Shown one piece after another: positions 1 to 14,200 of a DNA stretch of 64,000 nt. Numbering within the stretch: position 1 is the first letter of the stretch; every line of letters starts with the position of its first letter. Source of the DNA: Climacium dendroides (lineage: Eukaryota; Streptophyta; Bryopsida; Hypnales; Climaciaceae); the NCBI GenBank assembly GCA_950106755.1, contig OX467089.1, positions 1,056,501-1,120,500 on the forward strand. Reading direction: 5' to 3'. The position numbers and the translations under genes are program-made. The notes below the pieces were generated by a model. That model had not been told where the DNA came from. It saw nothing but the letters and a program-made list of their open reading frames with translations, and searched no databases.

Positions 1-1484
1 TTGTTGGATACTAAAGTACAGGGCTAGGTTCATGCCCCAATTTTTACTTTCACGTACGCGGTCATTCAAAGTGACCACCAATTGCATTTTTTTTGAATTC
101 GTGACTTTATGAATAATTGCAACTTGGACAACATGTTTCCCATTTTTTTTTCCCGTGAATTTTATGAGGATACATTTTGTTGGACACTAAAGTACAGGGC
201 TAGGTTCAGGCCCCAATTTTTACTTTCACGTACGCGGTCATTCAAAGTGACCACCAATTGCATTTTTTTTGAATTCGTGACTTTATGAATAATTGCAACT
301 TGGACAACATGTTTCCCATTTTTTTTTCCCGTAAATTTTATGAGGATACATTTTGTTGGACACTAAAGTACAGGGCTAGGTTCATGCCCCAATTTTTACT
401 TTCACGTACGCGGTCATTCAAAGTGACCACCAATTGCATTTTTTTTGAATTCGTGACTTTATGAATAATTGCAACTTGGACAACATGTTTCCCATTTTTT
501 TTTCCTGTAAATTTTATGAGGTTAAATTTTGTTGGATACTAAAGTACAGGGCTAGGTTCATGCCCCAATTTTTACTTTCACGTACGCGGTCATTCAAAGT
601 GACCACCAATTGCATTTTTTTTGAATTCGTGACTTTATGAATAATTGCAACTTGGACAACATGTTTCCCATTTTTTTTTCCCGTGAATTTTATGAGGATA
701 CATTTTGTTGGACACTAAAGTACAGGGCTAGGTTCATGCCCCAATTTTTACTTTCACGTACGCGGTCATTCAAAGTGACCACCAATTGCATTTTTTTTGA
801 ATTCGTGACTTTATGAATAATTGCAACTTGGACAACATGTTTCCCATTTTTTTTTCCCGTGAATTTTATGAGGATACATTTTGTTGGACACTAAAGTACA
901 GGGCTAGGTTCATGCCCCAATTTTTACTTTCACGTACGCGGTCATTCAAAGTGACCACCAATTGCATTTTTTTTGAATTCGTGACTTTATGAATAATTGC
1001 AACTTGGACAACATGTTTCCGATTTTTTTTTACGTGAATTTTATGAGGATACATTTTGTTGGACACTAAAGTACAGGGCTAGGTTCATGCCCCAATTTTT
1101 ACTTTCACGTACGCGGTCATTCAAAGTGACCACCAATTGCATTTTTTTTGAATTCGTGACTTTATGAATAATTGCAACTTGGACAACATGTTTCCCATTT
1201 TTTTTTACGTGAATTTTATGAGGTTTCATTTTGTTGCACACTAAAGTACAAGGCTATGTTCATGCCCCAATTTTTACCTTCAGGTACGAGGTTATCAAAG
1301 TGACCACCAATTGCATTTTTTTTGAATTTGTGACTTTATGAATAATTGCAACTTGGACAACATGTTTCCCATTTTTTTTTCCCGTAAATTTTATGAGGTT
1401 AAATTTTGTTGGATACTAAAGTACAGGGCTAGGTTCATGCCCCAATTTTTACTTTCAGGTACGCGTTCATTCAAAGTGACCATC
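1..1484 (+). repeat. Left visible satellite segment, mostly canonical monomers
   Basis: About eight and a half monomers, mostly of the CACGTACGCGGTCATTC type with the CCCGTGA or CCCGTAA ending. A shortened CAGGTACGAGGTTATC monomer lies near 1270-1300 and carries GAATTTGTGAC in place of GAATTCGTGAC. The array clearly continues to the left of the window because position 1 is already inside a monomer. Confidence 0.9.
940..956. other. Example of the short dyad (GGTCATT-CAA-AGTGACC) present in most monomers
   Basis: The segment can pair as a 7-bp stem with one G-T wobble around a 3-nt loop. It recurs once per monomer. In the shorter CAGGTACGAGGTTATC type the left arm becomes GGTTA, which still pairs with TGACC through a wobble. 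A weaker dyad, GGGC-TAGGTTCAT-GCCC, lies about 35 bp upstream in each unit. No protein-binding role can be shown from sequence. Confidence 0.6.
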
Positions 1485-3077
1485 AATTGCATTTTTTTTG
1501 AATTCGTGACTTTATGAATAATTGCAACTTGGACAACATGTTTCCTATTTTTTTTTACGTGAATTTTATGAGGTTACATTTTGTTGGACACTAAAGTACA
1601 GGGCTAGGTTCATGCCCCAATTTTTACTTTCACGTACGCGGTCATTCAAAGTGACCACCAATTGCATTTTTTTCGAATTCGTGACTTTATGAATAATTGC
1701 AACTTGGACAACATGTTTCCCATTTTTTTTTCCCGTAAATTTTATGAGGATACATTTTGTTGGACACTAAAGTACAGGGCTAGATGCATGCCCCAATTTT
1801 TACTTTCACGTACGCGGTCATTCAAAGTGACCACCAATTGCTTTTTTTTTTGAATTCGTGACTTTATGAATAATTGCAACTTGGACAACATGTTTCCTAT
1901 TTTTTTTTACGTGAATTTTATGAGGTTACATTTTGTTGGACACTAAAGTACAGGGCTAGGTTCATGCCCCAATTTTTACTTTCACGTACGCGGTCATTCA
2001 AAGTGACCACCAATTGCAATTTTTTTGAATTCGTGACTTTATGAATAATTGCAACTTGGACAACATGTTTACCATTCTTTCTTACGTGTATTTCATGAGG
2101 TTACATTTTGTTGGACACTAAAGTACAGGGCTAGGTTCATGCCCCAATTTTTACTTTCACGTACGCGGTCATTCAAAGTGACCACCAATTGCATTTTTTT
2201 TGAATTCGTGACTTTATGAATAATTGCAACTTGGACAACATGTTTCCTATTTTTTTTTACGTGAATTTTATGAGGTTACATTTTGTTGGACACTAAAGTA
2301 CAGGGCTAGGTTCATGCCCCAATTTTTACTTTCACGTACGCGGTCATTCAAAGTGACCACCAATTGCATTTTTTTCGAATTCGTGACTTTATGAATAATT
2401 GCAACTTGGACAACATGTTTCCCATTTTTTTTTCCCGTAAATTTTATGAGGATACATTTTGTTGGACACTAAAGTACAGGGCTAGATGCATGCCCCAATT
2501 TTTACTTTCACGTACGCGGTCATTCAAAGTGACCACCAATTGCTTTTTTTTTTGAATTCGTGACTTTATGAATAATTGCAACTTGGACAACATGTTTCCT
2601 ATTTTTTTTTACGTGAATTTTATGAGGTTACATTTTGTTGGACACTAAAGTACAGGGCTAGGTTCATGCCCCAATTTTTACTTTCACGTACGCGGTCATT
2701 CAAAGTGACCACCAATTGCAATTTTTTTGAATTCGTGACTTTATGAATAATTGCAACTTGGACAACATGTTTACCATTCTTTCTTACGTGTATTTCATGA
2801 GGTTACATTTTGTTGGACACTAAAGTACAGGGCTAGGTTCATGCCCCAATTTTTACTTTCACGTACGCGGTCATTCAAAGTGACCACCAATTGCATTTTT
2901 TTTGAATTCGTGACTTTATGAATAATTGCAACTTGGACAACATGTTTCCTATTTTTTTTTACGTGAATTTTATGAGGTTACATTTTGTTGGACACTAAAG
3001 TACAGGGCTAGGTTCATGCCCCAATTTTTACTTTCACGTACGCGGTCATTCAAAGTGACCACCAATTGCATTTTTTT
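1485..3077 (+). repeat. 4-monomer higher-order repeat (702 bp), two copies plus a partial third
   Basis: A block of four distinct monomers repeats at an offset of exactly 702 bp. Private markers recur at this offset: TTTTTTTCGAATTC near 1670 and 2372, CTAGATGCATG at 1780 and 2482, and CATTCTTTCTTACGTGTATT near 2073 and 2775. The match starts just after a private CATCAATTG variant near 1485 and ends near 3077, where the next monomer lacks the TCGAATTC change. The same marked block reappears near 7.6-8.1 kb and 9.7-10.2 kb. Confidence 0.9.
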
Positions 3078-6000
3078 TGAATTCGTGACTTTATGAATAA
3101 TTGCAACTTGGACAACATGTTTCCCATTTTTTTTTCCCGTAAATTTTATGAGGATACATTTTGTTGGACACTAAAGTACAGGGCTAGGTTCATGCCCCAA
3201 TTTTTACTTTCACGTACGCGGTCATTCAAAGTGACCACCAATTGCATTTTTTTTGAATTCGTGACTTTATGAATAATTGCAACTTGGACAACATGTTTCC
3301 TATTTTTTTTTACGTGAATTTTATGAGGTTACATTTTGTTGGACACTAAAGTACAGGGCTAGGTTCATGCCCCAATTTTTACTTTCAGGTACGAGGTTAT
3401 CAAAGTGACCACCAATTGCATTTTTTTTGAATTCGTGACTTTATGAATAATTGCAACTTGGACAACATGTTTCCCATTTTTTTTTTACGTGAATTTTATG
3501 AGGTTACATTTTGTTGGACACTAAAGTACAGGGCTAGGTTGATGCCCCAATTTTTACTTTCACGTACGCGGTCATTCAAAGTGACCACCAATTGCATTTT
3601 TTTTGAATTCGTGACTTTATGAATAATTGCAACTTGGACAACATGTTTCCTATTTTTTTTTACGTGAATTTTATGAGGTTACATTTTGTTGGACACTAAA
3701 GTACAGGGCTAGGTTCATGCCCCAATTTTTACTTTCACGTACGCGGTCATTCAAAGTGACCACCAATTGCATTTTTTTTGAATTCGTGACTTTATGAATA
3801 ATTGCAACTTGGACAACATGTTTCCCATTTTTTTTTACGTGAATTTTATGAGGTTTCATTTTGTTGGACACTAAAGTACAAGGCTATGTTCATGCCCCAA
3901 TTTTTACCTTCAGGTACGAGGTTATCAAAGTGACCACCAATTGCATTTTTTTTGAATTTGTGACTTTATGAATAATTGCAACTTGGACAACATGTTTCCC
4001 ATTTTTTTTTCCCGTAAATTTTATGAGGTTAAATTTTGTTGGACACTAAAGTACAGGGCTAGGTTCATGCCCCAATTTTTACTTTCACGTACGCGGTCAT
4101 TCAAAGTGACCACCAATTGCATTTTTTTTGAATTCGTGACTTTATGAATAATTGCAACTTGGACAACATGTTTCCTATTTTTTTTTACGTGAATTTTATG
4201 AGGTTACATTTTGTTGGACACTAAAGTACAGGGCTAGGTTCAGGCCCCAATTTTTACTTTCACGTACGCGGTCATTCAAAGTGACCACCAATTGCATTTT
4301 TTTTGAATTCGTGACTTTATGAATAATTGCAACTTGGACAACATGTTTCCCATTTTTTTTTACGTGAATTTTATGAGGATACATTTTGTTGGACACTAAA
4401 GTACAGGGCTAGGTTCATGCCCCAATTTTTACTTTCACGTACGCGGTCATTCAAAGTGACCACCAATTGCATTTTTTTTGAATTCGTGACTTTATGAATA
4501 ATTGCAACTTGGACAACATGTTTCCTATTTTTTTTTACGTGAATTTTATGAGGATACATTTTGTTGGACACTAAAGTACAGGGCTAGGTTCATGCCCCAA
4601 TTTTTACTTTCACGTACGCGGTCATTCAAAGTGACCACCAATTGCATTTTTTTTGAATTCGTGACATTATGAATAATTGCAACTTGGACAACATGTTTCC
4701 CATATTGTTTTCCCGTGAATTTTATGAGGTTACATTTTGTTGGACACTAAAGTACAGGGCTAGGTTCATGCCCCAATTTTTACTTTCACGTACGTGGTCA
4801 TTCAAAGTGACCACCAATTGCATTTTTTTTGAATTCGTGACTTTATGAATAATTGCAACTTGGACAACATGTTTCCCATTTTTTTTTCCCGTAAATTTTA
4901 TGAGGATACATTTTGTTGGACACTAAAGTAGAGGGCTAGGTTCATGCCCCAATTTTTACTTTCACGTACGCGGTCATTCAAAGTGACCACCAATTGCATT
5001 TTTTTTGAATTCGTGACTTTATGAATAATTGCAACTTGGACAACATGTTTCCCATTTTTTTTTCCCGTAAATTTTATGAGGATACATTTTGTTGGACACT
5101 AAAGTACAGGGCTAGGTTCATGCCCCAATTTTTACTTTCACGTACGCGGTCATTCAAAGTGACCACCAATTGCATTTTTTTTGAATTCGTGACTTTATGA
5201 ATAATTGCAACTTGGACAACATGTTTCCCATTTTTTTTTCCCGTAAATTTTATGAGGTTAAATTTTGTTGGATACTAAAGTACAGGGCTAGGTTCATGCC
5301 CCAATTTTTACTTTCACGTACGCGGTCATTCAAAGTGACCACCAATTGCATTTTTTTTGAATTCGTGACTTTATGAATAATTGCAACTTGGACAACATGT
5401 TTCCCATTTTTTTTTCCCGTGAATTTTATGAGGATACATTTTGTTGGACACTAAAGTACAGGGCTAGGTTCATGCCCCAATTTTTACTTTCACGTACGCG
5501 GTCATTCAAAGTGACCACCAATTGCATTTTTTTTGAATTCGTGACTTTATGAATAATTGCAACTTGGACAACATGTTTCCCATTTTTTTTTCCCGTGAAT
5601 TTTATGAGGATACATTTTGTTGGACACTAAAGTACAGGGCTAGGTTCATGCCCCAATTTTTACTTTCACGTACGCGGTCATTCAAAGTGACCACCAATTG
5701 CATTTTTTTTGAATTCGTGACTTTATGAATAATTGCAACTTGGACAACATGTTTCCTATTTTTTTTTACGTGAATTTTATGAGGATACATTTTGTTGGAC
5801 ACTAAAGTACAGGGCTAGGTTCATGCCCCAATTTTTACTTTCACGTACGCGGTCATTCAAAGTGACCACCAATTGCATTTTTTTTGAATTCGTGACTTTA
5901 TGAATAATTGCAACTTGGACAACATGTTTCCCATTTTTTTTTCCCGTAAATTTTATGAGGATACATTTTGTTGGACACTAAAGTACAGGGCTAGGTTCAT

Positions 6001-6837
6001 GCCCCAATTTTTACTTTCACGTACGCGGTCATTCAAAGTGACCACCAATTGCATTTTTTTTGAATTCGTGACTTTATGAATAATTGCAACTTGGACAACA
6101 TGTTTCCCATTTTTTTTTACGTGAATTTTATGAGGTTTCATTTTGTTGCACACTAAAGTACAAGGCTATGTTCATGCCCCAATTTTTACCTTCAGGTACG
6201 ACGTTATCAAAGTGACCACCAATTGCATTTTTTTTGAATTCGTGACTTTATGAATAATTGCAACTTGGACAACATGTTTCCCATTTTTTTTTCCCGTAAA
6301 TTTTATGAGGATACATTTTGTTGGACACTAAAGTACAGGGCTAGGTTCATGCCCCAATTTTTACTTTCACGTACGCGGTCATTCAAAGTGACCACCAATT
6401 GCATTTTTTTTGAATTCGTGACTTTATGAATAATTGCAACTTGGACAACATGTTTCCCATTTTTTTTTCCCGTGAATTTTATGAGGATACATTTTGTTGG
6501 ACACTAAAGTACAGGGCTAGGTTCATGCCCCAATTTTTACTTTCACGTACGCGGTCATTCAAAGTGACCACCAATTGCATTTTTTTTGAATTCGTGACTT
6601 TATGAATAATTGCAACTTGGACAACATGTTTCCCATTTTTTTTTCCCGTGAATTTTATGAGGATACATTTTGTTGGACACTAAAGTACAGGGCTAGGTTC
6701 ATGCCCCAATTTTTACTTTCACGTACGCGGTCATTCAAAGTGACCACCAATTGCATTTTTTTTGAATTCGTGACTTTATGAATAATTGCAACTTGGACAA
6801 CATGTTTCCTATTTTTTTTTACGTGAATTTTATGAGG
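3078..6837 (+). repeat. Satellite segment of mixed monomers, no clean higher-order period seen
   Basis: Continuous monomers of several types. It includes GTTGATGCCCC near 3539 and the rare pair GACATTATG plus CATATTGTTTTCCCG near 4673-4715, which has a second occurrence about 13 kb to the right. A GTAGAGGGC variant lies near 4928. Blocks from 5.6 to 6.8 kb resemble the 0.7-1.2 kb segment, as shown by shared TTGTTGCACAC monomers near 1236, 6148 and 7025. Confidence 0.85.
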
Positions 6838-9800
6838 ATACATTTTGTTGGACACTAAAGTACAGGGCTAGGTTCATGCCCCAATTTTTACTTTCACGTA
6901 CGCGGTCATTCAAAGTGACCACCAATTGCATTTTTTTTGAATTCGTGACTTTATGAATAATTGCAACTTGGACAACATGTTTCCCATTTTTTTTTACGTG
7001 AATTTTATGAGGTTTCATTTTGTTGCACACTAAAGTACAAGGCTATGTTCATGCCCCAATTTTTACCTTCAGGTACGAGGTTATCAAAGTGACCACCAAT
7101 TGCATTTTTTTTGAATTTGTGACTTTATGAATAATTGCAACTTGGACAACATGTTTCCCATTTTTTTTTCCCGTAAATTTTATGAGGTTAAATTTTGTTG
7201 GATACTAAAGTACAGGGCTAGGTTCATGCCCCAATTTTTACTTTCACGTACGCGGTCATTCAAAGTGACCACCAATTGCATTTTTTTTGAATTCGTGACT
7301 TTATGAATAATTGCAACTTGGACAACATGTTTCCCATTTTTTTTTCCCGTGAATTTTATGAGGATACATTTTGTTGGACACTAAAGTACAGGGCTAGGTT
7401 CATGCCCCAATTTTTACTTTCACGTACGCGGTCATTCAAAGTGACCACCAATTGCATTTTTTTTGAATTCGTGACTTTATGAATAATTGCAACTTGGACA
7501 ACATGTTTCCTATTTTTTTTTACGTGAATTTTATGAGGATACATTTTGTTGGACACTAAAGTACAGGGCTAGGTTCATGCCCCAATTTTTACTTTCACGT
7601 ACGCGGTCATTCAAAGTGACCACCAATTGCATTTTTTTCGAATTCGTGACTTTATGAATAATTGCAACTTGGACAACATGTTTCCCATTTTTTTTTCCCG
7701 TAAATTTTATGAGGATACATTTTGTTGGACACTAAAGTACAGGGCTAGATGCATGCCCCAATTTTTACTTTCACGTACGCGGTCATTCAAAGTGACCACC
7801 AATTGCTTTTTTTTTTGAATTCGTGACTTTATGAATAATTGCAACTTGGACAACATGTTTCCTATTTTTTTTTACGTGAATTTTATGAGGTTACATTTTG
7901 TTGGACACTAAAGTACAGGGCTAGGTTCATGCCCCAATTTTTACTTTCACGTACGCGGTCATTCAAAGTGACCACCAATTGCAATTTTTTTGAATTCGTG
8001 ACTTTATGAATAATTGCAACTTGGACAACATGTTTACCATTCTTTCTTACGTGTATTTCATGAGGTTACATTTTGTTGGACACTAAAGTACAGGGCTAGG
8101 TTCATGCCCCAATTTTTACTTTCACGTACGCGGTCATTCAAAGTGACCACCAATTGCATTTTTTTTGAATTCGTGACTTTATGAATAATTGCAACTTGGA
8201 CAACATGTTTCCTATTTTTTTTTACGTGAATTTTATGAGGTTACATTTTGTTGGACACTAAAGTACAGGGCTAGGTTCATGCCCCAATTTTTACTTTCAG
8301 GTACGAGGTTATCAAAGTGACCACCAATTGCATTTTTTTTGAATTCGTGACTTTATGAATAATTGCAACTTGGACAACATGTTTCCCATTTTTTTTTCCC
8401 GTAAATTTTATGAGGATACATTTTGTTGGACACTAAAGTACAGGGCTAGGTTCATGCCCCAATTTTTACTTTCACGTACGCGGTCATTCAAAGTGACCAC
8501 CAATTGCATTTTTTTTGAATTCGTGACTTTATGAATAATTGCAACTTGGACAACATGTTTCCTATTTTTTTTTACGTGAATTTTATGAGGTTACATTTTG
8601 TTGGACACTAAAGTACAGGGCTAGGTTCATGCCCCAATTTTTACTTTCAGGTACGAGGTTATCAAAGTGACCACCAATTGCATTTTTTTTGAATTCGTGA
8701 CTTTATGAATAATTGCAACTTGGACAACATGTTTCCCATTTTTTTTTTACGTGAATTTTATGAGGTTACATTTTGTTGGACACTAAAGTACAGGGCTAGG
8801 TTGATGCCCCAATTTTTACTTTCACGTACGCGGTCATTCAAAGTGACCACCAATTGCATTTTTTTTGAATTCGTGACTTTATGAATAATTGCAACTTGGA
8901 CAACATGTTTCCTATTTTTTTTTACGTGAATTTTATGAGGTTACATTTTGTTGGACACTAAAGTACAGGGCTAGGTTCATGCCCCAATTTTTACTTTCAC
9001 GTACGCGGTCATTCAAAGTGACCACCAATTGCATTTTTTTTGAATTCGTGACTTTATGAATAATTGCAACTTGGACAACATGTTTCCCATTTTTTTTTAC
9101 GTGAATTTTATGAGGTTTCATTTTGTTGCACACTAAAGTACAAGGCTATGTTCATGCCCCAATTTTTACCTTCAGGTACGAGGTTATCAAAGTGACCACC
9201 AATTGCATTTTTTTTGAATTTGTGACTTTATGAATAATTGCAACTTGGACAACATGTTTCCCATTTTTTTTTCCCGTAAATTTTATGAGGTTAAATTTTG
9301 TTGGATACTAAAGTACAGGGCTAGGTTCATGCCCCAATTTTTACTTTCACGTACGCGGTCATTCAAAGTGACCACCAATTGCATTTTTTTTGAATTCGTG
9401 ACTTTATGAATAATTGCAACTTGGACAACATGTTTCCCATTTTTTTTTCCCGTGAATTTTATGAGGATACATTTTGTTGGACACTAAAGTACAGGGCTAG
9501 GTTCATGCCCCAATTTTTACTTTCACGTACGCGGTCATTCAAAGTGACCACCAATTGCATTTTTTTTGAATTCGTGACTTTATGAATAATTGCAACTTGG
9601 ACAACATGTTTCCTATTTTTTTTTACGTGAATTTTATGAGGATACATTTTGTTGGACACTAAAGTACAGGGCTAGGTTCATGCCCCAATTTTTACTTTCA
9701 CGTACGCGGTCATTCAAAGTGACCACCAATTGCATTTTTTTCGAATTCGTGACTTTATGAATAATTGCAACTTGGACAACATGTTTCCCATTTTTTTTTC

Positions 9801-11229
9801 CCGTAAATTTTATGAGGATACATTTTGTTGGACACTAAAGTACAGGGCTAGATGCATGCCCCAATTTTTACTTTCACGTACGCGGTCATTCAAAGTGACC
9901 ACCAATTGCTTTTTTTTTTGAATTCGTGACTTTATGAATAATTGCAACTTGGACAACATGTTTCCTATTTTTTTTTACGTGAATTTTATGAGGTTACATT
10001 TTGTTGGACACTAAAGTACAGGGCTAGGTTCATGCCCCAATTTTTACTTTCACGTACGCGGTCATTCAAAGTGACCACCAATTGCAATTTTTTTGAATTC
10101 GTGACTTTATGAATAATTGCAACTTGGACAACATGTTTACCATTCTTTCTTACGTGTATTTCATGAGGTTACATTTTGTTGGACACTAAAGTACAGGGCT
10201 AGGTTCATGCCCCAATTTTTACTTTCACGTACGCGGTCATTCAAAGTGACCACCAATTGCATTTTTTTTGAATTCGTGACTTTATGAATAATTGCAACTT
10301 GGACAACATGTTTCCTATTTTTTTTTACGTGAATTTTATGAGGTTACATTTTGTTGGACACTAAAGTACAGGGCTAGGTTCATGCCCCAATTTTTACTTT
10401 CAGGTACGAGGTTATCAAAGTGACCACCAATTGCATTTTTTTTGAATTCGTGACTTTATGAATAATTGCAACTTGGACAACATGTTTCCCATTTTTTTTT
10501 CCCGTAAATTTTATGAGGATACATTTTGTTGGACACTAAAGTACAGGGCTAGGTTCATGCCCCAATTTTTACTTTCACGTACGCGGTCATTCAAAGTGAC
10601 CACCAATTGCATTTTTTTTGAATTCGTGACTTTATGAATAATTGCAACTTGGACAACATGTTTCCTATTTTTTTTTACGTGAATTTTATGAGGTTACATT
10701 TTGTTGGACACTAAAGTACAGGGCTAGGTTCATGCCCCAATTTTTACTTTCAGGTACGAGGTTATCAAAGTGACCACCAATTGCATTTTTTTTGAATTCG
10801 TGACTTTATGAATAATTGCAACTTGGACAACATGTTTCCCATTTTTTTTTCCCGTGAATTTTATGAGGTTACATTTTGTTGGACACTAAAGTACAGGGCT
10901 AGGTTGATGCCCCAATTTTTACTTTCACGTACGCGGTCATTCAAAGTGACCACCAATTGCATTTTTTTTGAATTCGTGACTTTATGAATAATTGCAACTT
11001 GGACAACATGTTTCCTATTTTTTTTTACGTGAATTTTATGAGGTTACATTTTGTTGGACACTAAAGTACAGGGCTAGGTTCATGCCCCAATTTTTACTTT
11101 CACGTACGCGGTCATTCAAAGTGACCACCAATTGCATTTTTTTTGAATTCGTGACTTTATGAATAATTGCAACTTGGACAACATGTTTCCCATTTTTTTT
11201 TACGTGAATTTTATGAGGTTTCATTTTGT
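6838..11229 (+). repeat. 12-monomer higher-order repeat (2103 bp), two tandem copies
   Basis: Copy A runs about 6838-8940 and copy B about 8941-11043, with residual identity to about 11229. Private markers recur at an offset of exactly 2103: the CTAGATGCATG A at 7747 and 9850, TTTTTTTCGAATTC, CATTCTTTCTTACGTGTATT near 8039 and 10142, and GTTGATGCCCC near 8801 and 10904. The copies differ in small ways, for example ACGTGAATT near 8750 against CCCGTGAATT near 10851. Copy A itself contains the 4-mer block seen at 1.5-3.1 kb. Confidence 0.92.
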
Positions 11230-14200
11230 TGGACACTAAAGTACAAGGCTATGTTCATGCCCCAATTTTTACCTTCAGGTACGACGTTATCAAAGTGACC
11301 ACCAATTGCATTTTTTTTGATTTCGTGACTTTATGAATAATTGCAACTTGGACAACATGTTTCCCATTTTTTTTTACGTGAATTTTATGAGGTTTCATTT
11401 TGTTGGACACTAAAGTACAAGGCTATGTTCATGCCCCAATTTTTACCTTCAGGTACGAGGTTATCAAAGTGACCACCAATTGCATTTTTTTTGAATTTGT
11501 GACTTTATGAATAATTGCAACTTGGACAACATGTTTCCCATTTTTTTTTCCCGTAAATTTTATGAGGTTAAATTTTGTTGGACACTAAAGTACAGGGCTA
11601 GGTTCATGCCCCAATTTTTACTTTCACGTACGCGGTCATTCAAAGTGACCACCAATTGCATTTTTTTTGAATTCGTGACTTTATGAATAATTGCAACTTG
11701 GACAACATGTTTCCTATTTTTTTTTACGTGAATTTTATGAGGTTACATTTTGTTGGACACTAAAGTACAGGGCTAGGTTCATGCCCCAATTTTTACTTTC
11801 ACGTACGCGGTCATTCAAAGTGACCACCAATTGCATTTCTTTTGAATTCGTGACTTTATGAATAATTGCAACTTGGACAACATGTTTCCTATTTTTTTTT
11901 ACGTGAATTTTATGAGGTTACATTTTGTTGGACACTAAAGTACAGGGCTAGGTTCATGCCCCAATTTTTACTTTCAGGTACGAGGTTATCAAAGTGACCA
12001 CCAATTGCATTTTTTTTGAATTCGTGACTTTATGAATAATTGCAACTTGGACAACATGTTTCCCATTTTTTTTTTACGTGAATTTTATGAGGTTACATTT
12101 TGTTGGACACTAAAGTACAGGGCTAGGTTGATGCCCCAATTTTTACTTTCACGTACGCGGTCATTCAAAGTGACCACCAATTGCATTTTTTTTGAATTCG
12201 TGACTTTATGAATAATTGCAACTTGGACAACATGTTTCCTATTTTTTTTTACGTGAATTTTATGAGGTTACATTTTGTTGGACACTAAAGTACAGGGCTA
12301 GGTTCATGCCCCAATTTTTACTTTCACGTACGCGGTCATTCAAAGTGACCACCAATTGCATTTTTTTTGAATTCGTGACTTTATGAATAATTGCAACTTG
12401 GACAACATGTTTCCCATTTATTTTTACGTGAATTTTATGAGGTTTCATTTTGTTGGACACTAAAGTACAAGGCTATGTTCATGCCCCAATTTTTACCTTC
12501 AGGTACGAGGTTATCAAAGTGACCACCAATTGCATTTTTTTTGAATTCGTGACTTTATGAATAATTGCAACTTGGACAACATGTTTCCTATTTTTTTTTA
12601 CTTGAATTTTATGAGGTTACATTTTGTTGGACACTAAAGTACAGGGCTAGGTTCATGCCCCAATTTTTACTTTCACGTACGCGGTCATTCAAAGTGACCA
12701 CCAATTGCATTTTTTTTGAATTCGTGACTTTATGAATAATTGCAACTTGGACAACATGTTTCCTATTTTTTTTTACGTGAATTTTATGAGGTTACATTTT
12801 GTTGGACACTAAAGTACAGGGCTAGGTTCATGCCCCAATTTTTACTTTCAGGTACGAGGTTATCAAAGTGACCACCAATTGCATTTTTTTTGAATTCGTG
12901 ACTTTATGAATAATTGCAACTTGGACAACATGTTTCCCATTTTTTTTTCCCGTAAATTTTATGAGGATACATTTTGTTGGACACTAAAGTACAGGGCTAG
13001 GTTCATGCCCCAATTTTTACTTTCACGTACGCGGTCATTCAAAGTGACCACCAATTGCATTTTTTTTGAATTCGTGACTTTATGAATAATTGCAACTTGG
13101 ACAACATGTTTCCTATTTTTTTTTACGTGAATTTTATGAGGTTACATTTTGTTGGACACTAAAGTACAGGGCTAGGTTCATGCCCCAATTTTTACTTTCA
13201 GGTACGAGGTTATCAAAGTGACCACCAATTGCATTTTTTTTGAATTCGTGACTTTATGAATAATTGCAACTTGGACAACATGTTTCCCATTTTTTTTTTA
13301 CGTGAATTTTATGAGGTTACATTTTGTTGGACACTAAAGTACAGGGCTAGGTTGATGCCCCAATTTTTACTTTCACGTACGCGGTCATTCAAAGTGACCA
13401 CCAATTGCATTTTTTTTGAATTCGTGACTTTATGAATAATTGCAACTTGGACAACATGTTTCCTATTTTTTTTTACGTGAATTTTATGAGGTTACATTTT
13501 GTTGGACACTAAAGTACAGGGCTAGGTTCATGCCCCAATTTTTACTTTCACGTACGCGGTCATTCAAAGTGACCACCAATTGCATTTTTTTTGAATTCGT
13601 GACTTTATGAATAATTGCAACTTGGACAACATGTTTCCTATTTTTTTTTACGTGAATTTTATGAGGTTACATTTTGTTGGACACTAAAGTACAGGGCTAG
13701 GTTCATGCCCCAATTTTTACTTTCAGGTACGAGGTTATCAAAGTGACCACCAATTGCATTTTTTTTGAATTCGTGACTTTATGAATAATTGCAACTTGGA
13801 CAACATGTTTCCCATTTTTTTTTCCCGTAAATTTTATGAGGATACATTTTGTTGGACACTAAAGTACAGGGCTAGGTTCATGCCCCAATTTTTACTTTCA
13901 CGTACGCGGTCATTCAAAGTGACCACCAATTGCATTTTTTTTGAATTCGTGACTTTATGAATAATTGCAACTTGGACAACATGTTTCCTATTTTTTTTTA
14001 CGTGAATTTTATGAGGTTACATTTTGTTGGACACTAAAGTACAGGGCTAGGTTCATGCCCCAATTTTTACTTTCAGGTACGAGGTTATCAAAGTGACCAC
14101 CAATTGCATTTTTTTTGAATTCGTGACTTTATGAATAATTGCAACTTGGACAACATGTTTCCCATTTTTTTTTTACGTGAATTTTATGAGGTTACATTTT

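Noticed and set aside
20..45. GGTTCATGCCCC as a Pol III B box, implying a tRNA/SINE origin of the satellite
   Set aside because: Only the first five bases fit the B-box consensus, and no A-box-like motif lies at the right distance upstream.
866..1241. 66-residue minus-strand open frames recurring in dozens of monomers (for example 866-1066 and 1041-1241) across 0.8-44.4 kb
   Set aside because: They are by-products of the repeat. Each spans more than one monomer and overlaps the next copy. They appear only where the joint lacks a stop or frameshift, and monomer length (175-176 bp) is not a multiple of three. Variation follows the DNA variant types with no sign of codon-level constraint.
1662..9921. 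63-residue plus-strand open frames at 1662, 2364, 7627 and 9730
   Set aside because: They exist only in copies of one marked HOR block where CTAGATGC removes an in-frame stop. They are copies of the same DNA, not independent genes.
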